NCBI GenBank assembly: GCA_013176395.1
Contig: JABMLP010000007.1
Coordinates: forward strand, 558,001 to 622,000
Direction: 5' to 3'
Origin: Venturia oleaginea
Lineage: Eukaryota > Ascomycota > Dothideomycetes > Venturiales > Venturiaceae
DNA length: 64,000 nt
Shown here: positions 20,844 to 32,149 of the stretch, piece after piece
Layout: each line of letters begins with the position of its first letter
Position numbering within the stretch: the first letter of the stretch is position 1
The notes under the pieces: generated by a model
Told to the model about the DNA's origin: nothing
Seen by the model: the letters and a program-made list of their open reading frames with translations, nothing else
Database searches by the model: none
Translations under genes and position numbers: made by a program

Positions 20844-21444
20844 CGAGAAGGCTGAATGAAGCCCTTTTTACCCTTGGAAGGTACGGCGAACGCATTATAG
20901 AGATATTCCAGATCAGCCACAAGATCTCCTACAAATGGTCAAGTCATCCAGATCTAGAGGTTTCTTCAGTAGGATTATTCAAAAGGCATGTTTTGTATCT
21001 TCTGACCTGCGAGATGGTATCACAGAGCGATTGTTCACTGCGAAAAACCGGGGAGGAAGCATCATCGTTTAGAATACCTCGACACATGGGTTAAACTTGA
21101 GATCTACTCAGGCATGGATAAATAGATCAATTTTTACTTCCCCTAGAATATTAGGTGTGACGGCTCTTACTTATTGTACCCTTGACCTCGGCGACAACCG
21201 AGATGCGCACGGCTTCACCGCAATTGTCATAATCGTTACGTGAAAGAAACCAACAAATCGAACAAGTTTCTCGCAGCAAGGAGATATTTTCACTACTTTT
21301 TTTTGTTGAACAAGTTCAAATCGTCGGCCACAAAATAGCCGTGTAAACATTACCCAATAAATCCTCTAATAATATATTCATCATCACCCGTAAAATGGGT
21401 TCCCAGCCCATCGAAACGCCTCTATAATCTTCATTGACCATCCA
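20844..21444. other. no gene seen
   Basis: This is the 3' flank of the hydrolase gene. No frame or repeat was recognised. Confidence 0.4.
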
Positions 21445-23994
21445 TTAACCAACCACCTTCTCCGCAGTCACCACATTCGCATTAGCATACGCCGCCGCCA
21501 AAGGCGAGCCTTTCAACCAACAATTCGGACTTCCGCTCACGTAGGAAACATCGATGCAGCCAGTCGTAGCATCACACGCATCAACGCAGTCTGACAACGA
21601 GGTCGTCGTGCGCGAGCCGATATCTCCACCGTAATGATCTGTTTGACAGCGGATGTTGTAGGAGCCTCCACTGGCTGCTTTATAAACCGTGCCGTTTGAA
21701 GCATTATTGGTGCAGGATAACGACACCGCTGTCGTCGTGTTCGAGACGACAGATGTAGTGGTAGCTGTGACCAGTTTCTTGCCAGAGATGACATTAGCGT
21801 TTGTGTAGAAACCGGATATGGAGGATTTGAGCCAGCAGTTTCCATCCGTGTAACTGATGTCTACGCAGCCGGTGGTTTGATCGCAGGTATTTAGACAGGC
21901 GGCGAGTGAGGGGGAGGCGGCGCCGGAAATATCGCCTCCGTATGAGTCTTGCGAGCAGAGGACCTGATAATTACCGCCGTTGGAGGCGGTGATGATGGTG
22001 CCGTCACCGGCACCGTTGGCGCACGTGGTGGATACTTTCTTCGCGGAGACAACGGCAGTGTTACCGTAGAAGCTGGATACCTGACTCTTCATCCAGCACG
22101 CGCCGCCAAAGTAGCTGACATCGATGCAGCCGGAAGTTTTGTCGCAAGTGTCAATACATGCGCTTAAGCTGGGAGATGAGGCTCCAGAAATATCGCCGCC
22201 AAAGGAATCCAACGAGCAGAGAATCTGGTAGGTGCCTCCATTCGAAGCTTGATATATCGTGCCATTGGAGGCATTGTTGCTGCAGGTCAGATTCGAGATT
22301 ACCGCACTGCTCGTGACTGGCGCGACCGTGGTGTTGTAGATAGCAAGAACATCTTGACCACCACAGAAGTCGTTGGTGCTACCGCTGCAAGGGTTGGTGC
22401 AAGCTCCGTCAGCGGTTCGAACAGCTGTGGTAGAGACCGCGTTGCCGCAATAGCAATCATAGCCTATGACTTGTTAGTCTGCTAACAAAAGGAGGACGTA
22501 GACTTATCAGGATGCTCACCCCATGCCAGTCCTGCAGTACTGTATCCTGCTCCCAAACAGAGATTTGTACATCCTCCGACAGTGTTGCTGTTGTTACCTC
22601 GGTATGCAGTGTACGAAAGAGTGGTTAGGTTGGTATTTGTGTAGCAGCCTTGGTAAGTCATGTTGCTTGGATAGACAGTGGATGTCCAGTTCTTGGCTGC
22701 TGGAGCGAGTACCGGGTCTGGATATTGATCGTCACCAGCTTGTAGTCGAGGATAGCCAAAGTTGTAAGCAAAAGAACCATCACCATTGAAGTTATCCTGG
22801 AAGAGTCGTGCCACTCCAGCTGGTGACGACATCATACCGCCAGCATCATGGCCAATTTTGACATAGTCGACAGTTGTGCATGCTCCGCCAGGCACCTTCG
22901 GGTTCGTACAAGAAATTGGAAACTGTTTGATTAGGTTGAAGAAGCGCTCTCCACGGTTGAGACCTGTAGCGTTGGGGGCACAGTTCGAGGAATCGTCTCC
23001 AAAATCCAAGGTACCACGGCCGTAAGTGATTCTTCGTGAGTTGATTCTCGCAAGAGCAGCGGCTCGTCCTTGGGCTACCAGAGCAGATCCATATCTGTTG
23101 TTGTAGTTGCTGAATCCGAATCGCCAGTCATCATACGTGGAGCAAGTTGAGCGATCCAGGGGTTTGTCCATAGAGAACCAGGCATAGCTGTCAGGATTCC
23201 CAGACCAGTAAGTCACAGCGGATCTGGTCTTGAGTATATTACCGACAGCAGCTAGACATTGATCAGTGGACTGTCTACACCAAGAGCTTCTCGTAACCCA
23301 CCATATCGCTGAACTGTTTGACCTCCAAGAGAATGTCCAGCAATGACGATCTGGTTCATGTTGGGGAAAAGAGTTGAGTTGTCGAAATACTGGATGAGTT
23401 GGTCGAGTACATCATATGACGATATAGTGGTGATATTCGTCGGGTATGCAGGATACTGGTTATCTCCACCAGAAGCCCATTGGGATCCTGACCACACAAG
23501 TGCATTTGAAGTAGACCCTCTCCCGGGCTTGAGACCTGCTGTCCAGGGGTATGCGGTCCCTTTGTCGTCACCATTAGCGAAATGAGGTGCCATCATGGCC
23601 ACCTACAAGAAGTGAGTTGTGAGTATAGAGCATATTGGAATGATTCACATACGTTGTCTTTATTGATGGATGGATCGGTGACGGTCGCAAGAGCCTTCAT
23701 GACATTGTTGATGTATAGATACGGATCACGAAGAAGACCATGGATAACGATCACGGCGCGTTTGGCATTGGCAGGGTTGATCTGTGCTCCATTCGATGCT
23801 AATGAATAGTAGTTGAGCAAAGTCGCAGTCTGATTCTTTCCATCGCGAATTCTGAAGAAAGCGAGTTCCGTGCCAGCCACGGCTGGAAGTGTGTTGTTGA
23901 TAATATCACCGGCATACTGCTGAGCTCGGCAAAGAGAAACGAAAGACGATAGACTGAAGAGCAAAGTAACGAAAGACTTGGGTAAGAATTGCAT
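21445..23994 (-). CDS. secreted alpha/beta-hydrolase with WSC domain and three PAN-like repeats
   Basis: Exons on the minus strand are 23994-23653, 23602-23279, 23228-22520 and 22463-21445, with introns of 50, 50 and 56 bp and consistent phases, giving 797 aa. A signal peptide covers about residues 1-24 (ends CRAQQ). The alpha/beta-hydrolase part has an oxyanion-type VIVIHG, the nucleophile elbow GHSLGG (Ser near 205) and a late His in KIGHDAGG (about 349). A WSC domain (about 414-505) follows, with QGCYTN, C..C, YDCYCGN and FCGG cysteine patterns; WSC modules bind carbohydrate in wall proteins. Three PAN/apple-like repeats fill the rest, each with a YGGDI block, C..C.. and C(I/V)D(V/I)SY. 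No transmembrane segment or GPI signal is obvious at the end. A wall-bound or extracellular esterase is likely; the substrate is unknown. Confidence 0.88.
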
Positions 23995-25405
23995 CTTGGG
24001 CTAAAGAGAGACGTTGTTGGAAGCAATGAGAGCACAATTGCAAGAAAGAAAGGTTCTGCTTGTTATTAATGCATTGATGTTTTCGTCGGCGGCGGCATGC
24101 GACTATCGTGCTGAATCAAGACTCCTAACAACGGCGCATGTGCAGGTCGTACGGTGGCTGTCTATCAATGGCCCAGATAGTGCAGAATTGCATGGCATAT
24201 GGCAGCTTAGCCTGTGCTCAAGCACGTCTAGATGGTTGGTCCTACAATGCCAAACCCTCGTCGTGTCTAAACCTCGCTTAACTTGGTCGACAAGGGGCAG
24301 CGGGAGCGGAAACCTCCACCAGGGAAACCCATCTAGCGTCATCGGAATCAAGGTTGCGATGAGATCTTTTCATAGGCGTGGTCCATACTCCAAGAACACA
24401 AGTTCTCTCTCAGCCGTGGCGTCCACAACCTTGGCAAGCCGTCTTCTAGAACTAAGCAAAGGATAGGAGTTAAGGAGAAGTTTACAATATTCTCGTATCA
24501 TTGCTACATCGCTGAGGCATAGATGGCCACCGATGAGACTTTCATTATTCGTCCTCGTGGTGCAGTGTGTTGATGAGTCGTGTGGAGCGACCCACGAGGA
24601 TTCTCTCACGCTGATTTTCTCCATATCGGCCCTTTTCCAGAGCGCGACCTCAGCCCTGCCGGGTTGTCAAACATACTACTCGCGCTAGTAAAGAGCCTCA
24701 TGTCGCACGCGGACATGAAAAGAAAGGGGGAGCGAACGTTGTATTTAGTAAACCGCGTTCTTTCGTCAATGTCCCTAGCGCCCAATGGGTTTCGGAGATG
24801 CCGTGTCATTAAGCCTTGCGCATATTCCCAGCCAAAATTGCAGATAGACTCCTTTTGCTAAGCGAGCACCCCTATCCAATTCTAACACTTGCCAGTACAT
24901 TTTCGATATCGATCCAAATTTGAAATGCCAAATCCGGAAAGCAGGTGATTGACAAGCTCCAATATATCAGCAGAAATTCTTGCCAGCTACAGTCTACAAT
25001 CATTTTCCCGCAGTGATTTTACTAGACCTTGCCCTGATCTTTTCGTCAAATTCTAATCTAAGAATTGAATGGAAGGGTCTCTTCTGGGCACAATGCGGGG
25101 AGGACAGCTGGGGGTTTTCGAAGAGCTCCGAACGCATAGCTCATGTCATGTCGATAATCTACAAAGAAGTCTGGCACTAGGAGTTCAATCATGCGGTTGA
25201 TTCCGTAAATGGCTGTTGAAGCTGTGCTCTAAGATCGTGTAAAAAGCGAACGAAAGACTCAGGGTAGCAGTCCTTCCTATTGAGTGATACAGTAGGGTCG
25301 CACAAGTTTCCGTACAGCCGAGATCGCTCAAAAAATGGTGATTCTTGTAATTACATTATCGCGCTTTCAACGTGATCATTTTCGCTCATATTCTCGTATA
25401 ATGTA
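23995..25405. other. intergenic, nothing recognised
   Basis: It probably includes the promoter of the hydrolase gene. Frames such as 24014-24466 (plus) have non-coding-like composition and no family match. Confidence 0.4.
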
Positions 25406-26632
25406 CAGTAATACCAGGGCTACAGAATGAGCCATTCAGTGAGCTATTTAGTATTTTGTGTGCCAACCATCTGCCGCCAGTAATGCCTCAACCCTCCTTG
25501 GCATTGACTCAAGTACAGCATCAAAATAATGTTGTTCAATAAGCCGCCAGGCCTTAATAAGTGCTTCTCCTAGAACTTCTCTTATATTGTCTACACCGCC
25601 AGTAACGTATTCAATCATAGGTTCCACTTTGTAGACCAATTCCTTGAGCCTCCGCCAGAGGTTTTCAATCGGGTTCATATCAGGACTGTAGGGCGGCGCA
25701 TCTTGTAGTGGAATGAGGTTTTCCTTAAACCAGACTGTAGTCTTTTTGGCTTTGTGGATAGGCGCGTTATCCTGCATAAATTTAAGGCCCGGTTCGTATA
25801 CTGTAGGTAGCATTTCGTCGAGTAACTTGATATACGAGTTCGTAGAGTAGCCTTAACGCTTGCTCTCTAGGTCACGCTTAAGAATGTACAATTCAGAGCG
25901 CCCTACTTGGCCAGAGAAGCATGCCCAAATCATGATAGACACTCCTTTACCTCTCTTATAGGTATCAATCATTGAGGTCTCCCATTTTTGTCCTGGTGTG
26001 CGAAAACACCATGTTCTTGCCTTGCCGGTCCCTCGCTCAACTGAGCACTCGTCAGACCATATAATCTTCGCCCAATCTTCAGCTTTCCACGAGATGTGCT
26101 GCTCTGCCCAGAGCTTCCTGGCGTCAGCATGTACCTGTGTGAGGAAAGGGCGCCTTGCAGACCTCCAATTTGCGATTCCGTACTCTTTCAATATCCTCCT
26201 GATGGTATCCTTCGAAAAATCGATGCAAGCCTGTCTTTTGACCTCCTCGTACGTTAACTTAGGCTGCGTACGTATAATGCGTAACAGAGATCGTTCATCT
26301 CGGTCTGTATACGAGCGTGGCCGGCCGCTGGAAGGTAGGGATTCGCCGTTCTGGCGTAATGGGGCCTTTTCAAGGCTGTATTGGATGGTGGAACGCGGTA
26401 GTTTTTGTAGCGCCGCAATTGCGCCAAAACTGAGCCCGGCTTCACGCTGCGCATCAATTTTGCCGCGTTGATATGGAGTAAGACGATGATTAGGAAGCCT
26501 CTGCGGGTTTATAGGAGTCAATGGCTTTCGTTGAGGTGGCATAATGGTAGTGCAAAGATAATGTGTTAAAAAATGAGAGGTGTAGATTTCGCGTTTTCGC
26601 TTAATTGTACGAAAACTTTTGCCCTAGTACTG
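25406..26632 (-). mobile_element. Tc1/mariner element, 1.2 kb
   Basis: TA sits at both ends (25404-25405 and 26633-26634). The ends are short, imperfect inverted repeats (cagtaataccagggc against cagtactagggc). It holds one transposase gene on the minus strand with a single nonsense codon. Confidence 0.8.
25448..26542 (-). pseudogene. Tc1-type transposase with one in-frame stop
   Basis: The ATG at 26542 opens a frame interrupted only by TAA at 25853-25855, then continues in the same frame to 25448; without the stop it would be 364 aa. The N-terminal half is a paired helix-turn-helix (LTPYQRGKIDAQREAGLS.., then a TYEEVKRQACIDFSKDTIRR region). The DDE_3 core has Asp in IIWSDECSVERG, Asp in FMQDNAPIHKAK and Glu in SPDMNPIENLWRRLKE, the DD34E-like arrangement of Tc1 elements. 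The stop could come from CAA or CAG by a C-to-T change. Otherwise the gene looks undamaged. Confidence 0.88.
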
Positions 26633-26726
26633 TATGTCTTCTGATGCAGTGCTGCGTTTATCACCATCTGGTACCCATTCTACCCCTGCATTAGTCCTGC
26701 CTTATCCTCACATATTTTTCGTGGAC

Positions 26727-27349
26727 CTACCTACTGAGATTTGCACTTCCTTGATGCCACGGAGTATGTTGAGAGCAATTAGTAAACATATGGCAATACG
26801 CTTGTCCTCTGCTTGCGCAACGGGATAACCCCCTTGTATTGCATGTCACCGTGACGTCCAAGGATCGTGAAGGGGGTCTTTGCAATAATTCCTCAACGAG
26901 ATAGCTCAGCAAGAACTTCCTGTCTCGAGGACTCGCAAAATCGCCCCCGTTGAATTCTATCATGATAGTCATTGAATTGATGTTCCGTAAAGCCCTGTGT
27001 ATTCGTGAATCTGCTCCAAAAGGATTGAATTCCTCACGCGATAGTTTCGAGATTCCAAGTGTGTCTATCCTAATCTCTACATTCCGATTACGGTATATCA
27101 TATCGTGATACTCATTATGTAATTGCCGATTCGTCCTCATGATGTCTACATGATTGCTGTCCATGTCTGTTCGCGTTGGCACATAGGCATCCCCGAATGT
27201 ACTGGCGACATGCCTATGTAAGTCCGGATGGACTCTCTGTATTTCCGAGGCTCGATTTCGTATAATGTATGCGTTAGGAAGGAGGTAGCTGAGGATTTCA
27301 AGCCTCAATTCGGCGGGCAAGGAGAGGATGGGAGAGTGGAGGCTCTGCT
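26727..27349 (-). pseudogene. F-box-like protein fragment
   Basis: A frame of about 200 codons contains an F-box-like start (LPAELRLEILSYLLP) and then a segment typical of fungal proteins of unknown function (MRTNRQLHNEYHDMIYRN). No ATG lies before the F-box motif: the frame opens after a TAG at about 27347, which could be a splice acceptor with a first exon I cannot find. The last 30 or so residues look unlike coding sequence, so the 3' end may also be spliced or damaged. It could be a relic or a poorly modelled gene. Confidence 0.4.
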
Positions 27350-28745
27350 ACACGGTCAGTGATGATTAGCCAGCATGATAAACGCAGTATACGTGAATGA
27401 AGTCTGAGCTTAGCTTGGGCTCAGAATTACCCAGCGGTCGAGAATAATGTGAGGAAGCGTCGAGGCCAGGCCTTTGTTCAGTCATTGAAGTCTGACAGAG
27501 CATACGAGGAGCCATGATTGACTATGATCCTTTGTCGGGATAGCTCGTTATCAGCTCCGAGCAACTGCAGTTTGAGCGGTTAAGGTGGAGATGGTTGTTC
27601 AGTGGAGGGACTGGTATTGATCTTAGCCTCGTCGTCCGTCTCTGACAAATATCGACGGCGAATGTCGTGCGGACCTGTATTCTGGTAACAGGGATTGCAT
27701 ATCGTGCTTTGCTGTGTTCGGTCACGGGTGAAGAGGACATACTGGAGGGTAATAAAAGTTTTATCAGATTCACCATAAGATATAGCGGCACAGAATCCTT
27801 GTTTGGCGGTTACACAGCTTCTATTGCCGTCGTTGAAGCGAGAATCCCGTTCTCAGCAATGCGCACATATGTAGCTCAAATATTCGCACAGATCTTATCA
27901 CTTGCGAGCGAAGCCATAACATTCAATCATGTCAATTCGCCGGGAGTAACTCACTCCAAAACAATGGGAAGATCAATTGCAACACGAGTCGCCCCCTTGT
28001 GAAAATCCAACCACGGGTCGAAATACCCGTAATTCATGTGATGCTCCTCGCTCTCCGAAAAAGAGTGCTGACTGCTATTAAGCGTGATTGACGGAAGTCT
28101 AAAGGCCCTATACTGGACGAATCCTCGAGCATTCGGGAATATTCTGAGACACAGCGGAATACCAATTCACTTCTACCTCAAATTGGATCTGGCGGCCTCT
28201 CTATGTAGTGTATTTGGAAAGGAACATTTGTTTGGCTTTTACAACAATGAAATTATTCTTATGTCTCCTGGATCTGATTGTTGTGTCTGAGAAATTAAAC
28301 AGATCGAATACCGAAAAGAAATTGAATGCTTTCAAAAAGTATGGGATTGAAGATCGCATTCAAGTAGTAACGGTGAAGATCCATGTAGCACATGCGCGAG
28401 AACTTCGCCGCCAGGAAAGTGGACGTTGTGCAAGTAAATAGCAAATCTCGATTGGTTGTTCTTTTTTAGTCGGGTCATAACGCCTAATGGTTGGTAGCGG
28501 AGGGAGCATAGAGTGCGCAAGTGGTGGCTGAAGATATTCTGAAACTTGCTATGTCATGATACACAAACGCTTTTTGGGAAGATAAGAAAGCGAGTGGGGA
28601 GTGAAAACAGTGTTGATATGGACTGGTTTCCCCCGAACGAACTCGTGGGAAGTATATCCGCGGCTACAATAAGATGTCACGCACGGGCCGCATCCCCATA
28701 CTTTTGAAGTCATACACACAGCTTTGTACAAAGATATCTCTAATA
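27350..28745. other. intergenic, nothing recognised
   Basis: Several frames of 60-110 codons occur on both strands (for example 27667-28002 plus), all without family features. Confidence 0.4.
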
Positions 28746-28796
28746 ACGTACTCCACCACCCAACCGCTCAAAATTTCTTGGCAGGACCATCTCATG

Positions 28797-30666
28797 TTAT
28801 GACTCTTTAATTTTTTCGCTATCAACAATAGATTCTAAGTCCGTCGTGCTACTATCTGATTCAGAAGATATCTAGATATCTTTTTTACAAGTTCGCGCAT
28901 TATGCCCAGTTACGCCGCAGTTCCCACAGCGCCGTTGAGTTGGTCGGGCTGTTTCTTGATCACCGATACCACGAGCTTTCTTCGATCCCTGAGGCGCTAC
29001 AGACGCCTATGCAGCTACCTGCGCTGCTGCAGTCCCATACTCTGTAGTACCACCTCGCTGGATCCACTTCCTTTTGCGCGATTTTCGCTTGGTTATTACT
29101 GCCAATTGCTCTTCAAGCTCGTGGTTGCGCGCAACGAGTAGAGCGTTTTGGTGAAGCATCAATTCAGCGCCCTTGACAAGCTGGGAAAAGCCAGCCTGCG
29201 CAGTAACTGGTGACCGAGTAAAAGAGTCGCTTACGAGCTTGGATTGGGATCCAAATTCATGAGGATGGCTTGGAGTCTTTGCCTGCCACGGCGTTTCTGG
29301 GAGACGGGGTTCTGGCGGGGTACGTAGCCGTACTTCAAGGCGGTCCAATACCGCCTCCGCGTCGATAGGGACTAGCCCTACTGCCTCAAAGGCCTTTTGA
29401 CAGTTCTTTTTTGTAAACACGTCGAAAAATGCATCTTTGAAGGCAGGGAGTAAGCCTTCCTTGTTGATATGGTACACGCGTCGGCGCGCCAAGTCCCGGA
29501 TGCGTTGGTAGTACTTGCGCTTCAAAGGCGAGAAGCAGACCACGTCAAGGGGCTGGAGTATATGCGACGACTGCGATGGCATGAAGAGGGTTATAATCTT
29601 ATTTTCGAGGCAGTAGTCCTTAAATTCTGGTTGAGATGGCTCTCATGGCCGTCCAAAATGAGTAGCCTGTACCCCTGCCGCGCCTTTGTATGCGCGTCGA
29701 AATGCTTCAACCACTCAAGACCAAGCGCGTTATTTGTCCAGCCGTTCTCAGAGACTGAACGCTTCCAATTGCACGATATATCTGCCTCCTCGTACCACGC
29801 AGAGATGTGAGCGTGTGACGGCACGGCACGTGACTATAAAATCACGTGCCGTAGCTCGTGCACTTTCTACTTAGTCGGAGTTTCCTTACAAAACTCTTAC
29901 CTCTCTACCTTAGATCCTAAGTGTAATTCGGTGACATGTTCTGAAGTGCCTTGTGCCTTCGTATGGATATGCCGTGCCGTCACAGAACGCGTCCTTTGTA
30001 GATAATGAAGGGTGGGGTTGCATACCCAGCGGCGCAGATACTCTGGATAACCGTAACCCATTCGCGATCGCCCGGCTGAATGAGTTCCGGCCTTGTACGT
30101 CTCTCGGAGGCTGTAACGACCTTCATTGACCCAATAACACCCATCTGGAAGCCAATCTCGTCAAAGTTGTGTGTATCCTCGTCGTGGACGCCGTACTTGG
30201 CTTTGGTATCTGCAACGAGCTTGAACCACGCGCCAATAATCTCTGGATCTTCCTGTAGTATCCTCTGCCTATCCTTGGCTCGGTTGAAGGCCATCTTGAG
30301 CTCATCTGAGCGCGTAACGAACCTCTCAGCCCAGTTTTTGCCCACTGGCTCTCCACCGCGTATAGCTAGCAGTTTATCGGCCATATCTGCTACCTCACAA
30401 AGCCGGGGCGCAAATCCTCGCGAATCGAGGTCAAGGATGTATTGGACAAGCGTTTGCTCTTCGGTAAGGGTAAGTTTCCGACCATTCGGTGGTGTTTCGA
30501 GGATAAATGGGACTCCTTTAACGCGCTCAGAGAGGATTCGCTGTTTAACGTCAAAGGCACGAGCGGCGGCCCGTTGGCTTCGGAATTGGCCGGCTTGGAG
30601 GGCTTGGAGTGCGAGCTGGATTCTCCCTTCGTGTTGGAGTAATAGTGCGGTTCGTTGTTCAGACAT
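28797..30666 (-). pseudogene. Fot1/pogo-type transposase, broken
   Basis: ATG 30666 starts a good N-terminal half with helix-turn-helix, CENP-B-like region and the first catalytic Asp (HNFDEIGF). It is cut by the LTR insertion at 29984, after IIYKGRV. Beyond the insertion the frame resumes (HISAWYEEAD..LLILDGHESHLN) but shifts near 29628, then continues in another frame with SSHILQPLDVVCFSPLK and the coiled C-terminal part. In-frame TAG codons (near 29007 and 28873) interrupt the tail before and after the CGNCGVTGHNARTC knuckle. Both of these replace GAG in sibling #3, so they are not RIP-type changes. Confidence 0.82.
29814..29984 (+). repeat. solo-LTR-like element, 171 bp, inside Fot1/pogo-like #4
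   Basis: It has the same TGTGACGGCACGGCA inverted ends as 20233-20377 and lies in the opposite orientation. The flanks are gagcg (29809-29813) and gaacg (29985-29989), a 5-bp duplication with one later substitution; the sibling element reads gaacg at this spot. A TATAAAA box lies near its left end, as expected of an LTR promoter. Confidence 0.78.
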
Positions 30667-30860
30667 AATCACATAAGAGGAATGTTAGAAGTCTTGGCAG
30701 ATTTTGAGCGGTTGGGTGGTGGAGCACGTTATATCTAGTTACCAAGCCAGAAATGCATTGTCCGCAATCGGGTGTCATATTCGACCAGACTCAGTTCTAC
30801 AACCCTCGTCAATGCGGACAACACCAAGCTCCTCCTAGAATTCCATCTCACCTCACTCAT

Positions 30861-32149
30861 CTACTTCCTAGCTAAAACTCCACCCCTCTCCAACCCCCCA
30901 AAAACATCCTCAATAGCATCCCAAGTATCTATATACCCCGTCCACCCCGCTTTGCGAGCTTTACTCATACTAATGGCAAGATCAAAGTTCCTACCAAGCA
31001 CAAAGCCCAAAAAACCCCACGTAGCCTTTTCAAACCCATCTTTTTCCAGGCCCTCCCTCTCCGCCAGCTTATCCCACGCAGCCTTGACATCCTCACGTTG
31101 ACTCCACTTGACGAGATCAACGCGTTGCTCAACTTGACTTTGTTCCAAGACTTTTGAGCCGACGAGACCAGCCGAGGAAGCGAGAACGGAGAGTGGTGGT
31201 GCCTCGTCTAGAGCCATGTTATTTGGTGCCTGGGGTGCTTTGGCGAATTGATCTGGTTGGACTTTGATGCTGAAGTAGGAAGCGAGTTTTGGCCACATGT
31301 TTTGCCAACTCTCGACATCGCCATTGACAACGTTGAAAGCTTCATTTGCTGCTTTTGGTTCGAGCGCGGCCCAGAGGCAAAACTGCGCGTGTAATTTTGA
31401 GGAAGTGAAACAGTCGAATCGTGTGTAGAATATTTCTGAACCAGGCCATGTGAGGTCTTGACCAAGTTCTTTGGATACCGATGCGTACAGACCTAAGCTG
31501 GTAGCTAGATTCATGAAGTTGCCTTTCGCGACACCGATGACGTCGTTGGGGTAAGTGACTGTCCACTCGATAGAATTCTCTTTGCAGAAACTGTGCAAGA
31601 TGTTTTGTTGGTTGTAGTAAAAGTTTGGTGGATAGTCTTTCCCTCCGTTTGGACGGGACGTGAGCCAGGGATCCGATTCTTCCATTGGGTTTTTGGGACG
31701 ACCGAGGTGGACGCCATATTGTTTTGCTCCGGTGACCAGGATTATACGCTTCAGTTTCTTTGATGCGCCTGTTTGTACCAATGCTTTGAGGAAGTTGTCC
31801 AGCATGGCGCCTGGCATGATATTAGATTTTGGATGGCATTTCACAAGTTGAAAAAACGCGGAGATGGGCAAGACGAACCATTGACATCCCAATTTTCCTG
31901 CTCGGTGTCCTTCTGCAAGTACGCGGCGAAGAAGAGGTATTCCCCATGCACGGTTTTCAGATCTTTCGCCATTTCTTCGGCATTAGATGTGAGATCAATA
32001 TGGTTGTGGAGCACGTTCTCAGGATAAGCATCCTTCTTGCTCCGCGACAATGCATGCACAGTAGGCCATTGATCTGGATGTCTTCCCAATTCAGCGACAA
32101 TCTCGCGACCGAGAATGCCGGTTGCGCCTGTCACGATGGCTGCTGGCAT
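30861..32149 (-). CDS. NAD(P)-dependent epimerase-like reductase (PRISE/short-chain dehydrogenase type)
   Basis: Exons 32149-31879 and 31810-30861, with a 68-bp phase-1 intron, give 406 aa. The N-terminus has a Rossmann nucleotide-binding motif, VTGATGILG. The second exon has the features of the PRISE family (progesterone 5-beta-reductase/iridoid synthase-like): LVTGAKQYGVHLG, NFYYNQQNIL in the active-site region, TWPGS, SWQNMWPKLA and a C-terminal KARKAGWTGYIDTWDAI. Such enzymes reduce enone or related carbonyl substrates with NAD(P)H in the cytosol; the fungal substrate is unknown. No biosynthetic cluster partner is nearby. Start and intron are supported by the in-phase junction WDVN-GAMLDNF. 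Confidence 0.87.

Larger units (their letters stand above)
28746..30729 (-). mobile_element. Fot1/pogo-like DNA transposon #4, interrupted by a solo LTR
   Basis: TA duplications sit at 28744-28745 and 30730-30731. The ends start acgtactccaccacc (left) and acgtgctccaccacc (right) and hold a single copy of the internal unit (ccaccacccaaccgctca), unlike the doubled units of copies #1-#3. A 171-bp solo LTR (29814-29984) sits inside the transposase. Without it the element is about 1.8 kb. Confidence 0.87.
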
